Source of the DNA: Lichtheimia corymbifera B2541
Taxonomy: Eukaryota > Mucoromycota > Mucoromycetes > Mucorales > Lichtheimiaceae
Assembly (NCBI GenBank): GCA_000697475.1
Contig: JNEU01000838.1
Span: 1-64,000 of the forward strand
Reading direction: 5' to 3'
DNA: 64,000 bases
Position numbers and translations under genes: made by a program
The notes under the pieces: generated by a model
Databases searched by the model: none
Told to the model about the DNA's origin: nothing
The model's input: only the letters and a program-made list of their open reading frames with translations
Part shown: piece after piece, positions 1 to 10,998 of the stretch
How positions within the stretch are numbered: the first letter of the stretch is position 1
Layout of the letters: the number at the start of each line of letters is the position of its first letter

Positions 1-1
1 T

Positions 2-247
2 GTTGATCGTAACCTTGACACGGATATCTACAAGTTGCACAGCATGAATGGTGAAGCATACAAGTCCTGGGTGCACACCGATCGTTTACGTCCCATTCAT
101 ATCAACAAGGCCGATGGTAATCCTGACACATGGTACGATCCCACTGCTACAAGAGCACGTTGGCGCCAGCTCACAAATGCTGCCAATGCTATTGCTTCTG
201 TGTTGGTCGAGGGCGACCAAGATTTTCGGGAGGGGGTATTGTCGTAG
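2..247 (+). mobile_element. 3' end of a Ty3/gypsy pol gene (integrase C-terminus), cut by the window edge
   Basis: The frame is open from the left edge to a TAG at 245-247. It encodes the end of an LTR-retrotransposon polyprotein. The visible motif YKSWVHTDRLRPIHI matches the usual end of Ty3/gypsy integrases (W-V-H-x-D-R-L-x-P), followed by a short polar tail. Integrase inserts the cDNA copy into the host genome. Only the last ~80 residues are present, so reverse transcriptase, RNase H and the catalytic integrase core must lie to the left, outside this window. The reading frame is undisrupted over this stretch. A purine-rich tract (about 228-236) and an LTR follow directly, as expected at the 3' end of such an element. 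The family call is firm; whether the element is active cannot be judged. Confidence 0.75.
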
Positions 248-780
248 GTCATGTGACCACGTGACCTAGCTTTTGCTCGTTCTTTCTAGAAGCCTTTTCC
301 TTTTGATGCTGGCATTTGCTAGAAGCCCTTTACTAGCACCTTCCACATCATTCATAGAATTATAACATTGAACATATATATATCATGAGTATCCTTAGCA
401 ATAAAGATCATCACTTATTACAGCAATATCAAAAGTATTATCATTGGCCACTGATCTAATCAGCCATACGATAACGACAACGTGATCATGGGTCACTTGT
501 CGTCTTTCTTTTTGGATCCACACAGGAATATATAGACCACGAAGGATAGAAGTGCCACACAGGCAAATAGACAATAAAATAGAGAGAACGTAAGATAATT
601 TTTTATTCTATAAGATGGTCCACTATTTATAATTGTTGGATGGGGCTAAGTATATCAAGATGGCTAAGTAATATGGATGTGGCGAAGTAATGATGGAGGG
701 CGCAGCATAAAGAAGATAAGATGACAATGATGTACAAAAAGATAATACCGATCAAGAAGATCCGGTATGTTGCTGCGACA
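240..780 (+). repeat. 3' long terminal repeat of the gypsy element
   Basis: The LTR starts with TGTCGTAG at 240, just after a polypurine tract, and ends with CTGCGACA at 780. The ends form a 5-bp perfect inverted repeat (TGTCG/CGACA), 7 of 8 when extended. The start overlaps the pol stop codon. Inside are a TATA-like stretch near 375-383 and an AATAAAA-type signal near 573. The length is about 541 bp. The matching 5' LTR and left target-site copy lie outside the window, so the duplication cannot be checked; the right flank starts CCCTT. Confidence 0.7.
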
Positions 781-2060
781 CCCTTATATGCTGCACAGAG
801 CATAAACTTACTTTTTGGCGGTGGAAGAGTTCAAAGGTGTCATAATATTAAGTACAATGTATTCAGCGACATCTAGATTCTATTTCATATATAAAAGCGC
901 AGCAGGTTACATATATGAATATGGGAGGAACTAATGATTCAATATCCAACACTAATAGTAAGCTAACAAGGCATCATATCTTAGCACTTGCGAATGCATC
1001 CTAGTTTGATGCGACCGACCACTGGAATGAATGCTACGCATAAATTTAACCCAGCATTGCCAATGATCTCTATTGTACAGCATGCATCCCGCATTGTAGT
1101 ATATGACAAGCACATAATCCTATAATCAAAGTTGAAGAACACAATAGCGTATGTGGATCGCATGGTCCGTCTGGCAAAGAAGATTCCATAAAGACATGTT
1201 TCTATCGATCCTGGATCTACCTTTGGGCTAAACTTATCCCTTGCAAGGGTATGTATGATGCATTGTTATTTAGGTTAATATACCTCCATGTAGGCAAAGC
1301 CCAAAAACCATATCCCAAAAGTATTTCAAGTTGCATTCGACACGTTGCTTATCCATACGAACCATCATGGCAAATAAGAGAGATGGATCATATATAGTGG
1401 TTTGCCACAAGCTAACTTTTAACGATTGTCTTGGTAGACTACAGGTACCACAAAGAGCATTTTGTCAGTGGGGCATTGACTTGTTTGACCCGCTTGTTGG
1501 TTTGGGGCCCCTGCAGGGAGTGTTACGTTGACGACGAAATACATCACAATAACCACAGTTTTTTTGCATGATCCAGCTAAGATATTGGATGGATAATGCT
1601 AGCGGAGTGAATTGAACAGCCATATTCTTTGGCCTTTGTTATTCCCATTCTTTTTAAAACAAAAGCGTGCAAAAAGCATTGGATGATGTTGATGGTTGTT
1701 GAGGAGGTGGAGGAGGGGGAATGAATTGAGCAAACATACCGCCGCTGTTGTTACAGATGAGTCTAAGCTCCCCATGATGGGTACTTTATATTCTCCTTTT
1801 CAAGTAGTCGTGGTGGACCTTGTATTGGTTTAGCTAATCATTTCATTTTCATGCATGTGCTGACTATATGCTTGATGAAAATGAGCTTTTGGAAATGGTG
1901 CTAAATAAATTATCCATACATGGAAATACGTTGTTTTAGTGTTGTGGGGCAAACATGGAAACCTTGGCGTCAAGTAGGTGTAACTACGACAGCAGGGCGG
2001 TCACATTGCGCCCCCCCCACAGCCCCCTGCTGCAGGGCGTGCAGAACAAAATGGATCGTG
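781..2060. other. Gene-free stretch between the LTR and the GDSL esterase
   Basis: No convincing gene is seen. Only short reading frames (up to ~66 codons) without recognisable motifs are present. There is a C-run near 2011 and a GGA-rich patch near 1695-1725. It probably holds the upstream region of the esterase gene. Confidence 0.4.
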
Positions 2061-2069
2061 TATAAATAA
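2061..2069 (+). promoter_or_regulatory. Probable TATA box of the GDSL esterase gene
   Basis: TATAAATAA lies 42-50 bp upstream of the start codon at 2111, on the coding strand. The position and sequence suit a core promoter with a short leader. This is motif evidence only. Confidence 0.45.
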
Positions 2070-2110
2070 GAGGGGATTGATTTCGTTTTCTTCACCTGTG
2101 TAAATACCCA

Positions 2111-3492
2111 ATGTTAGCTATATTCTTTTATCATATCGCTGTTGTCATTACAATGGCTGCCGCTGTCCCCATACGACGCGATCCTAATACCTTTTGCTGG
2201 CAGAAAACAGATACGGTGTATGTATCTCCAATCCATATGGCTCAATCAAATTCTTAACGCAATGTATCAATCAGCTTTGTTTTTGGCGATTCCTATTCTG
2301 CTGTTGGTGGAGAAAAAGGGTCATCGTCAACATGGAGCCTTTTCGAGTCAGATGACGCTGTCAGCAACAATCCAATTATCTTGAACGAGGCAAGTGGATT
2401 TGTAAAGGGCACCCATCAATGCGATCTAACACATTCGTTACAACAGACCACAGCATCAGGTCCTAATTGGAGCGAATACATCACTGGTTGCTACGAGGGG
2501 CGGCCACAGGATTGCTCAATCCATCTTTTCAACCTGGCGTACAATGGTGCCACTGTCAACAGTCAACTTGTGAAACCATGGCGCCCGATCGTTGCGGATT
2601 TTATCCAGCAAGTGAAGCTTTGGAAAGACCATGTTGCATCTTCCGTCCAATCGTCGAATGCAGTATCATTCATTTGGTTTGGGTAAGTTTAGTAATCGGA
2701 GTGCTTTTCTTTATGCGAATCATACTTATCATAGCAACAACATTGGAACATTAGCATCAATGACGTTAGCAAAAGCATAGACAATGTAAGTCTATCTAAG
2801 ACACGGGTAATAGGTATCGAAGAACGATGCTGACATACAATGATGGGAAAAACAGGACGACATTGAGGATCTTTTCGCAAAGGATATTGGTGATTATTTT
2901 GTTCAAATGGTAACTACAATGATAAAGACGAGGAGAATGATCGCTTATGGTTCATTATTTCTTGGCTTGTTAGGAAGCATTGTATCAAAGCAATATCAGA
3001 CGCTTCGTCATGATTAACGTGCCGCCGGTGGATCGCACGCCGAAATTCGCACCTGATAAGGATGTGCTAATTGACCGAATCAGCAAGTACAACACAATGC
3101 TGCACGATAATGCCGAGGATTTTCGAAAGAGGCACACAGATATAGTAATTGTAGAAATTGATGCTCATCAACTCTTTTCCAATTACTTGAGCAATCCTCA
3201 GCAAATTCGGGTCCAAGATACAACCAACTATTACGAAAAGGAAGGCACCGACAGCAAGCTGCCAATCCAGCAGTAAGTATATTAGCCATTACGCAATGAA
3301 GAAATCATACTCAAAGCGCTTCTAGGTACTTTTGGAATGGTGAGACGTCAATCTTGAGTTTAATGTATTATAGAGAGAAGGAAATAAGCTAACATGTCGC
3401 TTCATGTAGATAATCTCCATCCAACGTCCACAGTCCATCAGGCCCTAGCGCAACATATCAAAAGCGAGCTGGAGCGCTCCAGTGCATGCTAG
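2111..3492 (+). CDS. Secreted GDSL/SGNH-family esterase (lipase-like acylhydrolase), 7 exons
   Basis: Exons are 2111-2217, 2275-2682, 2755-2785, 2856-2909, 2974-3272, 3326-3339 and 3410-3492; all introns are GT-AG. The protein starts with a hydrophobic signal peptide (MLAIFFYHIAVVITMAAA). It then shows block I, FVFGDSYSAVG, with the nucleophilic Ser, block III-like FWFGINDV with Gly-Ile-Asn-Asp, and block V, DNLHPTSTVH, with the catalytic His. These define an SGNH hydrolase. The order resembles carbohydrate esterase family 16 acetylesterases, which remove acetyl groups from plant polysaccharides; a lipid esterase is also possible. Block III would be split across an intron, and exon 6 is only 14 nt. 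The signal peptide points to secretion. The substrate is inferred from the family, not shown. Confidence 0.85.
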
Positions 3493-3681
3493 CCAAAACC
3501 ATAAGCACTTCCATCGTATACCCATCCTAGTGATAAAAACCCTCCCAAGGTGTATTATTTACATGCACAAATCAAATGCTTAATCATGAGAAAAAAAATA
3601 TTATCTTTCAACAGCATCTACAATCATCATTTCTATTATGAATATCTATTTTTGAATCTATCGAGAGTGTATATATACAGT

Positions 3682-5013
3682 TCAGCTAGCCGAAGAAAAT
3701 GCAATGTGTCGTCGATCTGCGAAAAAGCGCTTTCCGACTTCATAGCTGGAGATCATGATGGCACAGGATGGAGCCACTTTGAAGACCCGTGGTACGACAC
3801 CTACCATCATCACGACAACAATGAGACCTATCGTCCTCTTTTTCTTTCTTTCAACCTACCTCGGAAGAAACCACGGTATCCTTGTGTTGTTGCAATCATT
3901 TGGATCAATCGTCCAATCCGGGCATCCTGGGCACAGCTTACTTGTCTTTGTGTTTTGATAACGTCAAAGGGATGTGTCAAGACGGCAGCTGTCTGTTGAC
4001 ACGAAATCAGATCTTCACTCCTTTGTCGATCCCATCCACCACCTCACGATAAAAAACTTACCATGCCTGAAGAAGCACCGGCGAGGAAGGCTGTCTGGAA
4101 ATTTGATAGGGTATCATGATGCTTGGTGTTCAAATGGTGTTTGACTTTTTCATACCCCATCCAATACACAGCTGAAAATGGCACATCTCGTAACATTGTC
4201 GGCAACAATCCACGCCACAAGGTAGCTGGTCCTTCTTGCTGAACCATTTGTGTGATCCCCTTCCAAACAGCTATGGAAATAAAAAGCGTCAGCGAGAGGT
4301 TTATAATAGCAAAAACAAGACGTACCAGAAAATCCTTCAGAGCCTTCTGCTGCTTGTATTCTTGTTCTGAAAAGTTCCATGGGCGAGACAAATGCTGCTG
4401 CAACGGCTATCAAATAATGTCAATCAATTGACATTTTATGCTTTTCAAGTTTTACCTACTTCTTGCAACACCACCTGCCCAAAGAGGAGAATAATGATGG
4501 AACACAGTGTCGTTGAACCGAGATTGCTGAATGTGATCACGAATATAGTCATATCCCACAAAGTAGGTCACTGTAGCAGGCACCGACATGACCAACCCTG
4601 CTGATAATCCTCGAAAAAGAGCTGCTGGTCCCTCGTAACGAACAATCTTTGCAAGACCATCCTATAAAGCAGAATAAGCTCATACTCTTCCTTCCTATAC
4701 TGAACCATGCAAAGCCTTCCTTACCAGGGTGCCATCCAAATGTCGTATACCCGATATCTCTTGACTTTGGAGCCGAGTCTTGACGACGTCCAGAGGGGTC
4801 ACTAATAAACAAAAGCAGTTGTTAGGTCGTCTGGGATCTCAAAGCGATGAGAGCGATCGTACTTAATAACGAGGTGACAAGAGCACCGCCACATGCAGCA
4901 ATCATGCGCTCAGTTGAAGAGGCTTGCATTACTCTTCCATGGACGATCCGGGGCTTCTCGTGCGGCAAAGGAGGTGCATTTTCAATGATCTCGAGTTCTG
5001 AAGCATCGGTCAT
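3682..5013 (-). CDS. Mitochondrial carrier of the SLC25A39/40 (yeast Mtm1) type, 323 aa
   Basis: Seven exons: 4863-5013, 4725-4801, 4460-4661, 4326-4406, 4062-4270, 3860-3992 and 3682-3800. Three carrier repeats are present. Repeat 1 has [13 protein letters not shown], repeat 2 has [11 protein letters not shown] and repeat 3 has [11 protein letters not shown], each with the PxD/ExxR/K signature. Repeat 1 begins [17 protein letters not shown], very close to animal SLC25A39/40. That subfamily is now linked to glutathione import into mitochondria; yeast Mtm1 was first tied to manganese/SOD2 and Fe-S balance. The first Met (split A|TG) and the whole frame only work with the splices given. It sits next to a glutaredoxin and a ChaC gene, both also glutathione-related. 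Subfamily placement is by motif; transport activity is inferred. Confidence 0.88.
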
Positions 5014-5446
5014 GGGTTGCTTCGTATATTAGAGAGTGGAAGAAGAAACGCTGTGTGTAAAATGAAATAGATTGATTGATGGGGTTGTGCTCAATCTTTA
5101 CCATAAACGGCCGCCTTGTCTGCATTGTTTCAAGCCAGTAATGTTTGACATCTTTATCACGTCATACTTGTGAGAGCATCCTAAATATCCACCATGACCA
5201 TCATCCCTAATAGAATTCTTTCCCTATGCATCTTATATGTCATTGTATTAAAGAAATATGACATGACTTCATTGTTAAAAGAAAACAACATGCGGTTGAT
5301 CTCCCTCACCTCCCAACCCCTTCTCCCCAATAGTCATCCTGATGGATCATTGTGTCACTCTCCATGCGGTATTGAAATGAATGAAATATAGCATCCGTTA
5401 TTGGAAATAGATGGGGTAATGGTACAAAATGAAATCTATCCACGTC

Positions 5447-5852
5447 TTAAAGCTTGGAGAACTTGATGCCAGCATCCTTGAACAAGCTTTCAAGCTTTCC
5501 TGATCGATATACTGAATCCAAATCACTGTATCCACCAATATGCTTGCTATTAATAAATACGTTGGGCACCGTCTTTTGTCCTGTCATTTCAGCGAGTGCT
5601 TTTTGTATCTCGGATCCATCTTGACGTGTGTCGAGTTCTAGAGTCTTGTAGTTGACGTCAAGATCTTCAAACAAATCCTTAGCACCAGTACAATAGGGAC
5701 AGGTGGTCTTGCTAAACACCTGGTAAAAAAGTAGTAAAAGGTCAATGACCCCTGAGTCGCTAGCATCGCAATGCTCCATAACGTACCATGACGCTGTTGT
5801 CCGCAATGGACTTTTTGACCAACTCTTTGATGCCTTGGGCAATGACTGACAT
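5447..5852 (-). CDS. Class I (CPYC) glutaredoxin with C-terminal SKL, 112 aa
   Basis: Two exons: 5787-5852 and 5447-5719. Exon 1 encodes 22 residues from MSVIAQGIKELV. Exon 2 carries SKTTCPYCTGAKDLF with the dithiol CPYC active site, the TVPNVFI cis-Pro loop and HIGGYSDL for glutathione binding. It reduces protein disulfides and glutathione mixed disulfides. The length is normal for a cytosolic class I glutaredoxin and there is no N-terminal transit peptide. The last three residues are SKL, the canonical peroxisomal targeting signal 1, preceded by KF. This suggests import into peroxisomes, which is unusual for this class. It is divergent from the ChaC gene, with a 664-bp shared upstream region, and lies beside the SLC25A39/40-type carrier. 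Confidence 0.9.
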
Positions 5853-6516
5853 TATGCTGGTATAGTAGGGTAGTGGAGTAAAAAAGGGACGCAGAAAGAT
5901 ACCAAAGAAGAAACGAGAAATTTAGATTGGTTGCTATGGCAATGATGCCACAGAGCGTCAATTTAATTCGTTGTATGAAAAAAAGTAACGCTCCTCCGAG
6001 CATATACATCTAATGTCATGGAGCATCCAAAGCCTACTGAATGCAGGTTTATGGTGACTTTTCAATCTTTTCCTCTTCTTGTCATTAATAGCAAAAGGGC
6101 GACGTACTACTCAATGAGCAAATCTTACTCGTGAAAAAAAGTAAACAACAACAATGATGCCATATCAATGGCGAATGGGGTGATTCCAAATGGGCTAATC
6201 GTTGATATAATAGTCAATCGAGATAGGTGGTGGATTGGGCAACATTTACTCTGCTGTATATGGCTTCATCATCCCACTGCCAAAGTGTGTTCTTTATGCT
6301 GCCCGTTGTTATTAACTGATCATGCCTTATTGTGAATCCACCGAGGAAAACCAAGAGTGATATATAAGACCGCATTTTATCATATCGGTGTAATGGTAGG
6401 TAGCTGATGCATAAAAGCTACCCCTTGGCTTTGTGTTACTGAAATGACATAAAGACAGCTGAAGCGGCTGAATCCGGATTGTTCCTTACTTTTACTTTAT
6501 ACACATATCCTACACT
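5853..6516. promoter_or_regulatory. Divergent intergenic region between glutaredoxin and ChaC genes
   Basis: This 664-bp stretch separates two head-to-head glutathione genes and must hold both promoters. A TATA-like ATATATAAGAC lies near 6360, about 155 bp before the ChaC start. No other strong motif is recognised. A shared regulator is an inference from the arrangement. Confidence 0.4.
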
Positions 6517-7579
6517 ATGGTGGTGCCTGAACATCAAGACAACGATCCTCACAACGTCCTTATTGAAAAAGAAGCTCACTCCGATCAGGTCGATGCTGTA
6601 ATCAAAGAGACAGCCGATCAAAGCATCTGGGTCTTTGGCTATGGTTCACTGATTTGGAAGCCGCCCATTCATTACGAATCAAAGTAACTCTCTCTCTCTT
6701 CTTGTTGGATAGTCCCTCCCTCCCTCCACTGGTTACTTATAATATGCAATAGGGTTATTGGCTATATCAAGAATTACGTTCGTCGATTTTGGCAGGTATG
6801 ACAAGCAAGGCATATATATATATCATTCAAGGGACTCATTTGCTTGCAGCATAGCGAAGATCATCGAGGCACTCCCGAAAAACCAGGACGAGTAGTGACC
6901 CTTATTCCTGTGGATGAGTGGAAAACAATTGAGGATGTGGTAATTTTATTTGAAAAGAGACAGTGAAGGCATTGTGTCTAACAACGACGGATAGCATGGC
7001 CATGATGATGTGACATGGGGTGTCGCTTTCAAGATTCCATCCAGTGATGCAGAAGCTACTCGTGCATATCTTGATCATCGTGAAAAGGTAATCAAAAGAG
7101 AGGAAACGATGATATAAAGCAGAGAATTGACGCAGCATATCATAATAGAATGGATACACAGTGCATACGGTGGATATTTACAGTGCGGAGGATGATCAAA
7201 AGCCCGCTGTGAAGGATGTATGTAATGCTGATTGATAGAGGTGGATGAGATACTCCGGGCTCACATGGGACTTTTTTTTTTCATTTAGGCACTTGTTTAT
7301 ATCGCAACCACAGACAATGAAGCATACGTTGGTCCTGCACCTTTGGAGCAGATTGCAAAACAAGTTTACGAGACTTATGGTAAGTTGATCCTCTACCACC
7401 TTTTTTCCTCTTTTGATACTCATTCTTTCCTTTTAAAAGGTCCTTCTGGATGGAATGCAGAATACTTGTTGAATTTGGCCGAAGCATTACGAGAAATATC
7501 CCCTGAAGCACGTGACGACCACTTGTTTGATTTAGAGCGTTTGGTAAAAGATTTGATCAATAGTAACAAGTCCACATAA
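6517..7579 (+). CDS. ChaC-family glutathione-specific gamma-glutamylcyclotransferase, 230 aa
   Basis: Seven exons: 6517-6683, 6753-6795, 6850-6939, 6995-7087, 7149-7217, 7289-7379 and 7440-7579. The enzyme splits glutathione to 5-oxoproline and Cys-Gly in the cytosol. The conserved start of the domain, [12 protein letters not shown], forms the gamma-glutamyl-binding loop. [20 protein letters not shown] follows, then the LDHREK segment holding the catalytic Glu, and [19 protein letters not shown] near the end. Compared with ChaC2 it has about 40 extra acidic N-terminal residues. The stop codon is 27 bp from the convergent WD40 gene's stop. With the neighbouring glutaredoxin and SLC25A39/40-type carrier it makes three consecutive glutathione genes. 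Identity is clear. Confidence 0.92.
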
Positions 7580-7606
7580 CAACGTTACATAAAAGAATTA
7601 TTGTAT

Positions 7607-10294
7607 TTAGAGTGTATGGATTCTGGAGTCATGTTGAATTGAGTAATCTATCCAGCCTAAATTTCTAGTGGAAGAGGTGGTAACGAGCGTGTTTTGGTTG
7701 GGAACAAAGAGAGATGCCAAGATCCTCGATTGAGAAGTGTTGGGAATATTGAAACTAAAGCATGGTCCTCGATCCACTCCGCTATAACGGATATCCCTGA
7801 AAGAAAAAAAGGGTGTGAGAGAGGGAGTTATATATAAAGAATAAAAGACGTACCAGAAATGCACTTTGGATTCTGTTTGACTTCCACATGCGACCATATA
7901 TCCATTTTGGTGCCAGTCTGGGCGAATATATCGTGATAGGTTCTCCTGCACCTTATATCCGAAATCTAAGACGATCCCTCTCATGCCCGGCATGCGTTGA
8001 TCGTACATATTGAATTGGTTGCTTGTATTGGCCGTCCTATTTCCAAGTTGAATGTTATTCATCTTTTGAGCATATCCCAAACGCACGCACTTACAGCAAC
8101 ATGTATAGATTGGGATCCGCCGCATTACCCAAGATATGATTAATCTAGCAAGTAATTTTTGCATCAGTATGTATGTATGTATCCAATAAACCCCACATGG
8201 TTCTTACCCGACATGATATTTTCATTTCAGTGGACACTCTTTGCGAGAGCATGTCATAGGTAAACATCTTACAATCGGCACCACCCGTGAATAACTTTCG
8301 ATGCGTTGGGTCATAGCAAAAGGTCTGAATATAATTGGTATGGTTGATGTTCAATTTCGAGACGTCGGAAAGTGCAAAGTCTTCATCCGGTGAATCGCGT
8401 ATAATATCCCAGAAATACTAACATAATTGCACAATCAGTATACCTTTTTGGATTGCATCATAGATCACTTACAACAGCCTTATCGCTACCTCCCGTGACA
8501 AAGGTGGCTCGTTCTACGCCTGCTGAACCAGTTGCTCCAAGATCCACAGGTGCAATAGTCACAATAGGTTTTGTATGAGGTGATTCTTCCAAATGTTGTA
8601 ATCGATACTTGACATCAGTCTATAAAAGTCATCATGAGTTTAAATGAAAGCCAAGCAAAAAGGCAGCTTAATTACATTTGAAACGGAATCCACGTGCAGT
8701 AATGATACAGTGGCGTTTTCCTTTTCTGTGGGCGTGCTTGCTCGAACATTGCAGAGAGCGAGCGTTTTCTTGGTTGTCCAGCATATTTCCTCAATCCAAC
8801 TATCAGGATAAATCGACTCTTGACCAATGGTCTTGATCAGCCTAAAGAGGACAAAAAACCATGTTAATACAAAACGAGAACAATTGGCATATCACATCTA
8901 CTTACTTTCGTTTGGACGCGTTCCTATCAACAAAAAGAGCATAAAATTAGTTTTGTTTCCACGAAAACGCATAAACCCATCTCCATTACCATAATTGCAT
9001 GTCTCTATCATTGTAGATGTGAGTTAATACGAGCTCATTCGAAAAGTTTCAGAAAAAAAACTTACCCTTTCAGGCTCGTAGTAACCATCAAATCCTTCAA
9101 TTCTCCTTGTCCATCCGCAATGTTGTATATAAGGCTGCGAGGTTTTTTGCCAAATGCGCCCGAATTCACATCCTGGTTCCTGTGTAAATAAAGATCGCAA
9201 GTGTCACGAGAGCGAAGCTTGATGCCACCTTGTTCCTCGGCAGACGGGGATGATGTCTCTGGCGAGGGTGACAGAGATTCGCTCTTGATGATCCGTCCAT
9301 GACGAGCTGAAGGAACGGTACTTGTTTTCTATATATATATCAATGGCCTTGTTAGATACTCCCTTATTTCGGAGAGGATGTATGCGTACCGGTTGGGTCA
9401 TATCTCTTGATGATCGACGATGTTGTACTTGTCGTTCCTGCTGATAATAATCATTGCGAGGTGCTTTTGGAGCGGGTAATGGTTGCGATCCCCCAGTGCG
9501 TTTGGCTAATTGCGGCCGTTTCCAGGGTGATGCTTGATTCGCTGTGGTTGTTGTCGATGATGATGATGGTGCGGAGGGTGTTAGTAACGCTCGAGGTTCT
9601 TGTTCTTGTTGTTGTTGCTGTGAAACCGTCATTTTATGCTTCAAGGGTCGTGCGCTATCACCATCAGATCATTAGTCCCAGTATATAGAATCCAATCCGG
9701 CCAACTTACTCAGTCCTTAAATATTTGTTACTACTACTACTACTGCTGCTGCCTGGTGGATGATATAGCGACATGCCAGTTAATTCAGCAATTTTGGCAC
9801 TGGTATCTTGCATTTGTCGACTGATCTCTTGCGTCTTCTCAATGTATAACGTTTGCTTAGCTTGTAAGCGAGATAACTGATAAAGAGAAACACGAGTCAA
9901 TACCCCGTCCGTAATAAATCAAAATATAGTATTACATGATGCATCAGTCCTTGCAAGTTGCTCGGTATGGAGGTGTGGTCGTCGTCGTCGTCGTCACTGC
10001 TACCAACAAGGCTCACCGAATCGCCGCTGATATATTGCTCATTCTCGGAATCGATGGTCATTGGCGACTTTGCTGAAGTGCCTGGACGTCGTATCTGAGG
10101 AGGATCGTCATGGGTGGTGGGCCTCCTTGCATATGGCATGTTGCTGCTGTGTGATTCTGTATCTATAAAATAGTGCAATGTCAGTCTCTATCGTCTTCAT
10201 TGAATAAAACACAAATACATTATTGACCTGAGTGACCCTCTGAAGATTGACCATACTTCAATGAAGAAGCAGAAAAGAGCGATCGAGGAAGCAT
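7607..10294 (-). CDS. WD40-repeat protein with coiled coil and disordered N-terminus, 650 aa, function unknown
   Basis: Twelve exons: 10228-10294, 9936-10162, 9710-9876, 9390-9654, 9066-9328, 8906-8923, 8676-8841, 8473-8619, 8208-8417, 8095-8144, 7854-8036 and 7607-7796. The N-terminal third is low complexity, with a SSDDDDDDHT stretch, a predicted helix RLQAKQTLYIEKTQEISRQ that could coil, and Ser/Gln runs. The C-terminal half shows WD-like repeat ends such as FVTGGSDKAVYFWD, KLFTGGADCKMFTYD and VACGSQTESKVHFWDIR, so a beta-propeller scaffold is expected. Exon 6 is an 18-nt microexon that keeps the frame. I do not recognise a named orthologue. Partner and pathway are unknown. Confidence 0.8.
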
Positions 10295-10998
10295 GGTGTC
10301 CCCGAAATGGCAGAAAGAAGTGGTATTAATACAAGAACAGGCCTCCGCGTGAAATTTGATTTATGTCAAAAACGCGTGCGGGCTTTTTTGTTGTCAGTGC
10401 GAAAGATCTCAAGCGATGCGATCGAGGAAAGAGTTCGTGTGAGGCCGATGGGCGGTGGCAGCAGCCTTTTTATTACATGTTGGGCATCATCAATATGTGA
10501 GTACAAAGAGAAAAGAGTGATTAAATATCTGTTCTTGGTGATGATACAGGAATGAGTGATAGATAAAGAAATGCATGAGTACAATGAACACATAGCAACA
10601 TCTTTCCTTTTATATTCATTGTGGGACTATGAATATATCAGTGTTCACAAAGAGTGATAAACAGCTTGGGGCGGTGGCGAGGGTGGGGGTGGGGGAGGCG
10701 GTAACCTCGTGGGTTGTTTCTCAAACAGCCTGCAAAGTGTGATCCATGAGCTGTCAGGTTGCATGATGTTGCGCGTGCTCCAATAAGCACTTGATAGTGG
10801 ATCTGGTAAGGATAATGAAATAGACGCTCATTTCCTGGGACAGGTTGATTTTTCCTTATTGGGGCGGTTGCCATGACAATGAATGCGTACAGCAACATCA
10901 AAGAAACAAGTACCTAATATCATGTACAAAGAAGTTACCTTCCCCTCCCTCAAAATGATTGGCAGGTTGCATGATTATGCTGGTAAAAAGTACAGTTT
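10295..10998. other. Intergenic region with a G-rich tract
   Basis: This holds the upstream region of the WD40 gene and the 3' flank of the rhomboid gene. A G-rich tract at 10668-10700 has several runs of three to five G with short loops, so the + strand could form a G-quadruplex. An 87-codon frame on the - strand spans part of it but has no recognisable motif, and I do not call it a gene. Confidence 0.35.
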
